A stretch of DNA of 64,000 nucleotides. Source: Styela clava (Eukaryota > Chordata > Ascidiacea > Stolidobranchia > Styelidae). Numbering within the stretch: position 1 is the stretch's first letter; the number at the start of each line of letters is the position of its first letter. Shown here piece by piece: positions 25,352-35,414 of this stretch. A program made the position numbers and the translations under genes. Under the pieces are notes generated by a model, which had not been told where the DNA came from, made no database searches, and saw only the letters and a list, made by a program, of their open reading frames with translations. The stretch covers positions 498,501 through 562,500 of the forward strand of contig NC_135263.1 of the NCBI RefSeq assembly GCF_964204865.1, in the 5' to 3' direction.

Positions 25352-25461
25352 GGTGCTCCCGAGGTAAATGTACCAAGATGGCGCACAACCTGAACATAGT
25401 ATGTGTCCAAGTTACGGTTTAGGTTGTGCGTCATCTCGGTGTGAAAACATCCGGGGCGCCC
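25352..25461. mobile_element. palindromic MITE, copy 2
   Basis: Nearly identical to the copy at 24057-24166 and lying in the same position of duplicated module X, so it was probably copied with the module and not inserted independently. Confidence 0.78.
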
Positions 25462-27189
25462 ATTAGTTTAATATTGGAATATAAAATTAAGATTTTCGAT
25501 CTCATTTTGTATTTAGAACGGTCTTTCAGCGTCAGATTTCATGAATTTTTGTGGTAAAGATGTGTACTTCTCATGGAATCACTCCTAAAATCAATCAATT
25601 TTCAGTGACCTTTGACCCAGAAAAATCTTGTGGAATAAGACGCAGTAACAATAATAATATTTAAGGAGAGGCTTTACGATATTAGTTGGTTCGCCACCTA
25701 AATAATTTCAAGTCTACTGGAACTCAAACGTTTCTGATTTTAATTACGCTTCTCGTGAAGTTGCTTGAATTACGCATGATCCAACGAACTAACCTGAACG
25801 AACCACACATATCAATCATACACTGCGGACCTGACTACCACTCTGACGAACTTTTACTGGAACTTCTTCACATCACAACTACCAGATTTACATATTCATG
25901 TCTCTATTCAATTTATAACTGCTAGCCCTCATACCTCAAGTCTTACAAATAATATCTTCCTGCGCATTTTATCACTTTTGAATCCTGAACCCTTCTTAGC
26001 GTAGCAACCATTTACGTCATTTCCTCTGTCACACTGAAATTCATTTTGCTTGGCTGACAAAAACTGATATTGAGTCACCCACCATGCAAAGAAAACCATT
26101 TGCATTATTGTTTTGCATTATATCGACATGTAAATAGGAATTTTATGCACGCACTAACAACGTGACTGAAATGATATGTATTGTCTTGTTTTGCGTGATT
26201 CCCAAAGCTACAACTTGTGTGAAACTCGTGAGGATATCCATCATATCATGAGTTAAATATAGGAACCCGCACCCGATCAAAACAAAGAAATAATCTTGTC
26301 TTATGGTACAGGCACAGGCAATTTGAGTCTTTAAAAATGGCTGCCAATTAAACCCCTAGATATGTCATAAAACCTCTACAAAATATAAAATTAGGATTTT
26401 AGATTGCATTTCACATTTAGATCGGGCTTTCAGTGTCCTAGTTCAAGGAGCTTTGTTCTGGGTAAGGATGTGTAATTTCTATGGAAACAATCCGGATATC
26501 AAATAATTTCTAATGACCATTGACCCGGGAAAAATATCTGATCAGTCCATTACTGATTCACCAAATTTCCACGATTGACATCTGAATATCTATTGCGCTA
26601 GAAATATTTAGGTTTAAACGAAGAAAAGAGAGAGATAGGACGGCATACATTATTTCAAGTGCCAAGTTTGGATCGCAAAGGCAGTTGAACGCACAAAATA
26701 ATATCGGTAAAAATGAACCTCGACTCAACCTATTTGAGAGCAGTTTCGTGATTTCGCTGACTTTGAAGTTTCTGCGTCACGCGTAAGTCGAAAGGTCTGC
26801 GTTGCTTTGAGTCATTTCCCATTGCTATATTTAACTGTAAAGAGTTAAAAGCAAGGACGTTCAATTCAGAAACTAAAATTTGAATTTTTATGATCGTTTT
26901 GCATTTTCCCGCACTTTCCTTTGCAACAACTAGCTAATAGGTAAATTAGGATAGGATTTACATATTTATCCCGGGGGAAAGGAAAACCGATAAGACGGTT
27001 TAAACACGTGACGAACCACGGGTCTAGTCCGGTAGTCAGTCCATGTTGGATGTGGTATTAGTTAGCCAGGTTTTGTTTTCATGGGCATGGAAGTCATTTC
27101 CTCTGCCACATCGAAATTCATTTTGCTCAGCTGACGAACACAAATTGTGTTTATTATGTCCATGCATGTTTGGTAGAAACATGTAGATT

Positions 27190-27510
27190 ATTTGACTGAC
27201 ATTTGCAAAATATGGCCCGCGGGTCAAATTCGGCCCGTTGAGTAATTCATTCCGGCCCGCCTGATGCTGTCACAACCAACGGAGTCATAGTCAAATTTTA
27301 AGGTTTGAGCTAAAAAATAAATCAGGGAATTTGTTGAGATTGCGATTAAATTTATCTCTGAAACGAGGCTTATTGTTTTCCACTTTTGCTTTTGAAATCC
27401 TGTATATATTGTTCATAAAATGTAACTTTGTACGTAACACTTACATGGCCCGCCAGTCTAGTTGGACGAAAGTTTTGGCCCCTGATCCAAAAACCTTGCC
27501 CACCCATGTT
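27190..27510. mobile_element. diverged hAT-like MITE ('ggcccgcc' family)
   Basis: Contains 'atggcccgcgggtcaaattc', 'cggcccgcctgatgctgtca' and a right part 'acatggcccgccagtcta'. Related copies are at about 29112-29395 and 43105-43340; the last ends in 'tttgaccgcccctgg', a CAGGGG-type hAT end read in reverse. Frames inside are not genes. Confidence 0.6.
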
Positions 27511-27535
27511 ATATGACATCGTTCCGTTGTCTGAA

Positions 27536-27649
27536 GGGTGCTCCCGAAGTATTCGTATCAAGTTGGATCACAACCTGAACATAGTATATGTACCAGGTTA
27601 GGGCTGGTAAGGTTGTGCGTCATCTTGGTACGAATACTCTCGGAGAGCC
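27536..27649. mobile_element. palindromic MITE, copy 3
   Basis: Ends 'gggtgctcccgaagtattcg' and 'cgaatactctcggagagcc' are inverted repeats, with inner arms as in copies 1 and 2. This copy has longer and better-preserved terminal arms. Confidence 0.75.
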
Positions 27650-29111
27650 GTCTGAGAATACTTTTTTATAAGAGCTTCAAACAAATTTTAGATTAGAATT
27701 TTCATCTTTATCGTGGGAAGAGGAAAGCTGATGATACGGCTTGATTATATGAATACTGGTAATCTACTTATACGTAATCGTATTAGAGCTTATGAACACA
27801 TACAGGGTGAACATTGTTGCAATGTTGTTGTTGGGAACACGCATTATCAGGACTGGGTAGCTGTAGTCGAAGCCATGGAGCTGTGACATTTTGGTGAAGA
27901 AAAAGCTTGCCATGTTAGATGGAGCCAGAGCTACCAGAAATTTTAGTGGCTCCAGCTTCTAAGCATCACTCTCAGCTAATAATATTAATTTAAAACGAGG
28001 TAAAAAGACCGATATTACGGCATGCAATATTTTAAGTGCTAAGTTTGGATCGGAAAGTCAGTCGAACGCAAAAAATAATATCGGTAGTATGAACCTCGAC
28101 TCAACCTATTTGAGAGCAGTTTCGTAGTCTTGCATTTCGCTGATTTCGAAGTTTCTACGCCACCCGTAAGTTGAAAGGTCTGCGTTGCTTTGAGTCAATA
28201 CCCATTGCTATATTTAACTGCAGAAAGGTAAAAGCAAGGACGTTCAATTCAGAAACTATAATTTGAATATTCCAATGTCTGAATATGTAGTTGAAAGCAA
28301 TTTTTATGATCGTTTTGCATTTTCCCGCCATTTCCTCTGAAACATCTAATCTAACTAATAAAGGTAAATTAGGACAGGAGTTACATATTTATCCCCGGGG
28401 GAGAGGAAAGCCGATAGGACGGCTTAACAACGGCTCTCGACCCGTAATCAGTTCATGTTGAATGTGGTATTAGTTAGCCAGGATTTTATTTTCATGACAT
28501 GGACGTCATTTCCTCTGCCACATCGAAACTTATTTTGCTTAGCTGACGAAAAGAAATTGTTTTTATTATGCCCATGCATGTCTGATAGATACATGTAGAA
28601 TATATGACATTGTTCTGTTGTCTAAAGAACATTCTTTTTATAAGAGATTCAGTCAAATATAAGATTTTCATCTTTATAATAATGGGGGTTGCTAATGAGA
28701 CGGCGGCTGGACTATCTGGATTTTGGCAATCTACTTGAACAGTAGTTACCGAGTTACGTGAACCACCCTACGGCGGCGATGAGTCCAGCAATCTCTCATA
28801 ATTATCCTGGAAGAAAGGCCGACAAAACGACCTAATCATATGGCTTACAATGGCCTTTCATCCGGTTGCCTGTCCATGTCGTGTATGGGATTAGTTAGCC
28901 ATGGACCTGATAGCAGATGAAGTCGTAGCCGACAAGTGGTTACGTGAACAACCCACCTTACGACGGCAAGGGTATTTCTTTTCAAGGACAGCAATCCTGT
29001 CACACACGGGGTGCTAACCTGCAGACCCGCGCAGGGTGATCACAAGTGCAATGGCGAGCAATTTTTTTTTAGCTAAGAGCCACACCGCCGAGTCTGATGG
29101 TTAAGGAAGTT

Positions 29112-29395
29112 GGTTTAGCCTTTACATGGGCAAAATGCGGCCCGTTATGTAATTCAATCTGGCCCGCCTGATGCTGCCGAACTAAACTTTGGTGCTTTAT
29201 CAAGAAAAAAATTCTTGGAGATGTAATTAAATTTAGTTTTGCCACGAAGCTTACTGCTTTCCACTTTTGCAACACTGTAAATATTGTGCATGAAATATAA
29301 TTGTTTATGTAACACTCACATGGCCCGCCAGTCTGGGTGGGCACAATCTGTGGCCACTGGTCCAAACACCTTGCCCGCCATTGGTTCAAGCCTGA
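29112..29395. mobile_element. diverged hAT-like MITE ('ggcccgcc' family), copy 2
   Basis: Second copy of the repeat at 27190-27510 ('tggcccgcctgatgctgccg', 'catggcccgccagtctgggt'). The 106-codon minus-strand frame across it is not a gene. Confidence 0.6.
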
Positions 29396-30048
29396 TGGCC
29401 GGCTCCAACCTTGCTAAAATTATTCCAAATCTTGCAACATCTCTACGAAAAAGATTATAAAAACGGCCAGTTTGCAATCTTTAAAATTTTATTTTGGCAA
29501 TAACACTTATAACCATTATAAGATTGAGCAGTCAGTGTGAGAACAAATAAAGCTTCTGCTGTAAAGTGGAATTCGCATGATTGGTGGACAAAATGTACTT
29601 TCGCAAAGATAGCAGAAATGATGAAATGTAGCCACGGGGGCAGTAAATGATTAGGTGGCAAGACACGGGACGGAAATACAAAAAAGTTGCCAAAATCTCG
29701 AAATATATTTAAACACGAGAAAGTATTATGCGAGCAGAATTGTTGAAGTCATTTTGAGACAAGAATTAATAATATCTCAACTTCCATGCACACCCTGGGT
29801 GTATCAAATTAAGTAAGAAGTGCCGAATCGCACAGTCCAGTCCTTTCAAAAATAATAAATCATGGAATAGATATACATATTTATTCCGGGGAGAGGAAAG
29901 TCAATAAGATGGCTTAAACCCCTCACGAGTCAGGGCCTGCTTGTATAAGGCCGTGTCTAGAGCAGAACTTCCCCCTGTGTTATATATAAGATTTTGTAGT
30001 GTTCCCATTCCCAATATTCAAAGCAGTGTTCCCATTGGAGAGAATGCT

Positions 30049-33000
30049 TCACGCTCCACTCTTCAAATGCCAAAGTCCGTCGTTCAAGTAATGAATATTC
30101 TCGACCCCTATATTCTTGTTGATCTTGATTCTAGAAAAATTAGTAAATATAGTTTGTGAAACCGAACATTTGACTATTTCGAATACATTCTAAAAAAATA
30201 TTTTTGAATCTATAATTTCAAATGCATTCTAAAATCCACTTAATTTTATTCGTTTTCTTAAAACCCAGTGACATAGGAATTAAGCTCAATAATATTATTA
30301 ATGTAAAGCAGCTATGAATACTTTGACATGTGCGACAAGATTGAAATTAGTGGATTACTTGTGGTGTATTTCGGCAAACACAGAAAATAGAGCTACTGTG
30401 CATGCTTTCTCTAACATGGCTAATTTTTGTTGTAAATCCGACTGTTTATCGTCAGCGTGAGTGTTACCTAGTCCAGGGGTTTTGCGATCCAGTGTGAAGG
30501 GTCGCGACCCTGTATTTGCGGACCCGTGATTTAGTCCATCGATATCGAACAAATAAAAATGGGCCCTTGAATAAATTTTATGTGTCAGGTTATGGTTAGG
30601 CCATAATTATATTCTGATTTTTCTTATTTCAGTTCTATTACGAAGTCGGGAACTTTCTGTGTTAGCGAAGTGAATATACACCCCCTGCCCATAGGTTTCA
30701 GTCCATTTATACAACTATCAACTAAAGGCAGTTTAAAAAACTAAATATATGATAGTTCCATCTACGGCTGTCCAACATCGAATAATTTTTTGATTCGAAT
30801 CGAATATTTTTGCCGAATCGAACAGAATAATCGAATATTATTGCGCAATCCTAAATCTGTCTCTATCATACAATAAACGCATGCCCTTCGTTGTTGTGGT
30901 AACGTATGCGCAGTTACATCTTATTTACTGCTGGTATTTTGCAATAAATACAATGTTTTCAGATTTATGGAAGAAGATCACACGCTTGCATGAACTGTTA
31001 AAAAAAATTGAGGAACTCCAAAATTTGGGTCTCGAAAACTGTTGAGTGTTAAGAATAAAAATTGCACAATTCAAAAATTGCAATCTCAATTCTAATGAAT
31101 TCAGTTTTAATAGGACATGTAAAGCCTGTATATGCTATTTTAATCCTATTCACTAGTCTTATGTTTTTTTGTGTAATTTTCAGCAAAATAATAACAACAA
31201 TTAATATAGATAAAACTGTTGCTCAAATTCAAAATTGCATATAACAAATTCGAAGCTAGTTTGATGACAATATTATTTGATGACTATAATATTGTTAGTG
31301 TACAACAGCCATCAAAATGCAAGAGTGCAATTATTTGTCTTGGTAAATAGATGGATAATACAGTATTGCCATCATAAGAAATTACAAATTCCATTGAAGG
31401 AAGGTGTTGCCATCATAAGGATCCCAAAACACCTGTTTCAGCCTTGAGTTGCCTGTACCATGTTCCTATGATAACTAACTCAACAGCTTCAAATCAATTC
31501 TATTTACAGAACTATGTTTTCTAAATTGCCCTTTTCTCCTTGTTCTCTCTCAAAAACGTCACTACCGATAACTTTTAAGTTATGATGACCATGCATGAAA
31601 TGGCTAATCACGTGCCACCGGGCATTAGGAATGACATGTTTATCACAAAATGAAGGTGAAAGGAATATGGGGAAACAAATTAAGCCGAGAGCGAGAGCGG
31701 TCTAAGCTCGCGCCGCCGCTTGCCGATGAAAAACGTCCTGCAAAGGTGGTTTCCGCTTTATGTGCCTAATCTTAAAAATTTGAAAATTACAGAAAAGCGA
31801 TTCGAATAATTTGCGATTCGATTTCGATAATTGGTTCGCTTGGACAGCCCTAGTTTCATCCCATCAATACTTACATATCCTCTGTCGACATCTTCATTAA
31901 ACCGATAGCAAGAGGATGCTCCTTTCCTTCTGCCATTACTGCCTGTATTGTATAGGTTGAGGAAAAAATTTCTTATTGATTAGTCAATGATTCAGAATTA
32001 TTTCAGGCTTCGTATGGTATCAATCTCAGAAATATTGGGGTGATGTGTTACCAAAATTGTTGATGCTATCGAAAACAAATACCTAACCAATCCCATGCCT
32101 GACCTGGACGAGAGGCCGTGGTTCACCGAAGGATTAGACGGTTTTATTGTTCCCCTGGATAAATATATATATCCTATAAGCAATACAGGGAGTCCTCGAC
32201 TTACGACATTGTTCCGTTCTCGAGACGTGGTGTAACCCGAATTTCAGTGTAAGTCGGAACATTAAACTGTACAGTTCATATATTACTCTATACATATCGT
32301 ACTGTATTGTAAAGTATGGTACTGCAATAAAATGTACAAATAATGCAAAAAAGTACTTTATTAAAAAAAAAACAGAAAGCAACTACCGTACATATCACAT
32401 GAATAAAAGCAAATACTGTACAGTACAGTATTATCTTTTATATTTTTTATGGAGTGCGTTCGTAACTTCAAAACAGCATTATGGAGTGCGCGTTCGTAAC
32501 CTTGAAACAGCGTAAGTCGCGACCGTCGTAACCCGAGGACTGCCTGTATTGACAAAATAGTAAATTCGTTTGACGAGTATTGTCTTAAAGGATACAACCA
32601 CAGATTCTGCTTCAATTCCTGGAGATAGTTTTGCACCAGGAGATGTGAGACCAGGACACATTATATTGGCTCCACTGAGAACAAACTTTATGGCTCCTCT
32701 GTCTACTTGCTGATGTGGCAGAATAAATGGATCTGAAAAGCATGGAAAAAATTCTGTCTGTCAGTTTTTTTTTGTTTGGTGTTCTTTTTGGATTGCAAAA
32801 GAAATTTATCAATACCATATACAGGGTGTCCAAAAAGTTCCGCCCGATTTTATAGCAATACCAATTGCAAATTTGAATAAATTTGGCTGTATGATAAATG
32901 GGGACTGTAACATCCAATTAGAAACAGGTTGACTATAAATCTTTTTTGAAATTAAAAAAAAATAACATTTGATTATAAAGACTTTATAATCGAGCGAAAC

Positions 33001-34408
33001 TTTTTGGACACCCTGTATAGTGTGGATAGTAAGAAGTGACCTAGGGTTGAATAATAGTGTAGCTGTTAAATACAGAGGCTATACTATAATAATTAAACAG
33101 TAACACGGAGATGGGATACATACAACTTACTGGCCTAAGACACAGATGTGCGATTAATAAATATAACTACAGTTTAAGACTGCTGCGTTATAGTAGGACA
33201 ATAGATGAAATATACAAATAAAACTTGTGTGTGTTGTGGCCGAAACAGGGGCCACATAAACCCCGAATGATGAAAAAGGGCCATGTAGCCATCTCTCTAA
33301 CACAGGTGTGGGCAAAGTTTTTGACCCGCGGGACATAGTTTGCCCATTTCTGCTTCGGGAGCATTAATCACACCCAGTACTTACATTTATGTAATAATCT
33401 CAGTACTGGAAACCATGGTCCATCTCTTTGCTTGAAGAACAGACATTTATCTTGAACTGTCAATATCTCAATATGTTCGTGGCATTTCATTATTTTTGCA
33501 TTTTCTTTCTTCGGCCAGATGTCCTGGTTGAATAAAATAAAGAGATAGAATTGCTACAGTGAATTGCATTAGAAGTGCAACTTTGTTGTCAGATCAAAAT
33601 AAGGCTGGTTACATAGATCGAAGATTTCTTTGGCCAGAAGTTTAGGTTCCCGAAGTACGTGAACCAAGATTGTGGACCCTGGAACGTAATAAGTGTACCA
33701 GGTTGGGGTTAGGCCATAATTTCAGGTACAAATACTACGGGAGTCACTTGGCTAGTCCCCGAACTCGTAATAGAACAAAATAAGGAAAATTGCAATAAAA
33801 TCATGGCTTAACCCTAACCTGGTACAAATACTACGTTCCGCCATCTTGGTTCACATAATTCGGGAGTGCCGAAGTTTATGATTTAATGATGTTAGTATGG
33901 CCTAAGATGAGAATGCAATAGCAAACTTAATTGGCAGAGAAAGGATTTCAGGTAGGTTATTGGGAGAGAACCATTTACCAGCAGACCTCAAAGACAGAAT
34001 TATGAATTTTGACTTTTTTTTTTAATTTGAGAGCGCCCATGGCAAAGTTGAAAAACGCTGACAATGAAACTGACAATGTTTAATACCTGCATATATTCCT
34101 CTAGTAACGGCATCTGTCTGATGATATCAGCTCGAATCTGTCGTTGAACTGAACTTTTCAGTTGACTTGTGGACGACACATTCTCTTTCTCTTCAAACCT
34201 GGGAACAAAAGTTTTGTTTTAAAAACTTATATTTTTATCAACATTTAAACACCTTTACTTCAAACAAGGTTCCGTGCAAGTAGGTCCGTGTCATACATAG
34301 CAAGTTTTTGTAGCTTGAAAAGGTCGGATTCCAAAATCAGACTTTGAGGAAGCAAATACTTCAGTTTGGACTCCAATATCAACAAAAAAGAACTTACTTT
34401 CGAAACAT
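30049..34408 (-). CDS. MCTS1: MCTS1 (MCT-1), translation reinitiation factor
   Basis: Six exons, minus strand: 34398-34408, 34087-34198, 33385-33523, 32596-32732, 31875-31942 and 30049-30130. All have GT-AG borders; they total 549 nt, giving 182 residues (human 181). The first exon codes only MFRK. The protein then reads [56 protein letters not shown], the PUA-domain signature [30 protein letters not shown], and ends [19 protein letters not shown]. These blocks match the MCT-1 N-terminal domain followed by the PUA RNA-binding domain. In animals MCTS1 pairs with DENR on the 40S subunit to support recycling and reinitiation. Every intron except the first holds visible transposon-derived DNA. 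Nearest upstream gene on the same strand is TXNDC9. Confidence 0.96.
30570..30720. repeat. dispersed repeat ('ggttatggttaggccataat')
   Basis: Inverse-orientation copy of a repeat seen at about 37320-37500, 60600-60775 and inside 33690-33850. Shared blocks include 'gaagtgaatatacaccccct' and 'cataggtttcagtcc', read as complements in the other copies. It lies in MCTS1 intron 5. Confidence 0.65.
30763..31852. mobile_element. non-autonomous hAT element, 1090 bp, copy 1
   Basis: Ends TACGGCTGTCCAA (one change from TAGGGCTGTCCAA) and TTGGACAGCCCTA. It is flanked by an 8-bp target duplication with one mismatch (gttccatc at 30755-30762, gtttcatc at 31853-31860). The subterminal parts are dense in 'gattcgaatcgaat' on both sides. 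Collinear with 36189-37261. No transposase frame. It lies in MCTS1 intron 5, its target duplication ending 14 bp from the donor side of exon 5. Confidence 0.9.
32184..32548. mobile_element. TA-flanked MITE, ~365 bp
   Basis: Left end ACAGGGAGTCCTCGACTTAC; right end, read inverted, ACAGGCAGTCCTCGGGTTAC; flanked by TA on each side. AT-rich core with 'tacagtacagta' runs. It lies in MCTS1 intron 4. Overlapping minus-strand frames combine exon 4 with this element and are not proteins. Confidence 0.75.
32820..33017. mobile_element. TA-flanked MITE, ~198 bp
   Basis: Ends TACAGGGTGTCCAAAAAGTT and, inverted, AACTTTTTGGACACCCTGTA; the terminal inverted match is nearly perfect. Same ACAGGGTGTCC family as 19401-19514. 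It lies in MCTS1 intron 3. Confidence 0.82.
33647..33890. mobile_element. foldback element in MCTS1 intron 2, ~240 bp
   Basis: The left half has 'gtacgtgaaccaagattg', 'gtgtaccaggttggggttag' and 'gccataatttc'; the right half has the complements in reverse order ('aaaatcatggc', 'ctaacctggtac', 'gccatcttggttcac'). This is a long relative of the palindromic MITE at 24057. Confidence 0.7.
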
Positions 34409-35414
34409 CGTGATAAATTCTGACTTTAAATCTCTGTCAGTGAGTACTCAAATGTATCGGGATACAATTCCGCAGAAAAACTTCTAGAGAGACTTCTTCT
34501 TCAATGTTTAATTTCCAGATTTAAGAATATACTTTTTATAATTACTTATACTAAATATCTAAACATACAAAACATAAATTACATGAAGCAAACACTCATA
34601 AAACAGTAGTACTAGATAAGTTGAAATGTATGTAAAGTTGGGGGCTAAAGTTGGATGCAATCGGGGAAACCCCAAATTTACAGGGGATTTATCATGGTAT
34701 CAGCGAAGCGATTATACCTGGATTATAAGGAAAAGCAAAATCTCACACCATGCTAAAAATCTAAAAATGAAAAGGTAAATTAGTGGGCTAAAAAAGGGGT
34801 TTAATGGTAATGGGGAATCCCAGAATTTACAAGGGCTACGGAAAATGTGAAAATTTGGTGCAACATTTTGTAGACGGTTGGAAATCTACCCCTTGAATGA
34901 TGAAGAGTCAGGAACAATCTTTGATGAGCTATGAGCTCTATTCTATCATCATTGTAGCTGACACGCCATTCATACAGCGCTTCAAAAAACAACAAAATCT
35001 CACATCATGCTTGAAATAAAAATGCAACAATTCCATTACTATAAGCATAGTAGAAAGATATGTCAAAAGGAATAGACAATGCCAAAGCAAGAAATTTTCA
35101 CAAAATGAAATGAACACTGAGGAAAGGAGAAATTCCTGCAATTAAAATTTGGATTAGAATAATTCCAAGCTATTATTTGAACAGTGTCTTTAGTGGAAAA
35201 AATACATCGTTTGAATATTCAAAATGAATAATTATTTAACCAAGAGTATGGTGTATAAGTTTGTTGAAAAGGGAGGGGAGATTCCCCACATTGATTCTGT
35301 GTACAGTGTCTCTAGTGGAAACCAAACACAATGTTCAGTGCAGCTAAGAATATAATTTAAATTGAATGCTCATATAACGAGGTACAAGTTTTTTACAGAG
35401 GGAGGGGAATTTCC
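34409..35414. other. spacer between MCTS1 and TXNDC9
   Basis: About 1 kb with no gene recognised; it must hold the MCTS1 promoter or 5' leader and the TXNDC9 3' untranslated region. Two blocks of local similarity occur: 'gaaaatgtgaaaatttgg' near 34840, and a duplicated phrase 'gtgtctctagtggaaa' (35180s and 35310s). Confidence 0.5.

Larger units (their letters stand above)
23592..30048. other. 6.4-kb intergenic mosaic of repeated modules
   Basis: No protein gene is recognised. Module X ('catacctcaagtcttacaaa', 'gtagcaaccatttacgtcat') begins near 23732, 25042 and 25929. Module Y (a ~230-bp block from 'gccaagttcg' to 'cagaaactaaaatttgaat') lies at about 24582-24812, 26659-26884 and 28041-28270. 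Module Z ('tttatcccgggggaaaggaa', 'ggtattagttagccagg') is at about 26940-27190 and 28365-28610, with partial copies near 28815 and 29885. Palindromic MITEs are embedded. The right end will include the MCTS1 3' untranslated region. Confidence 0.7.
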
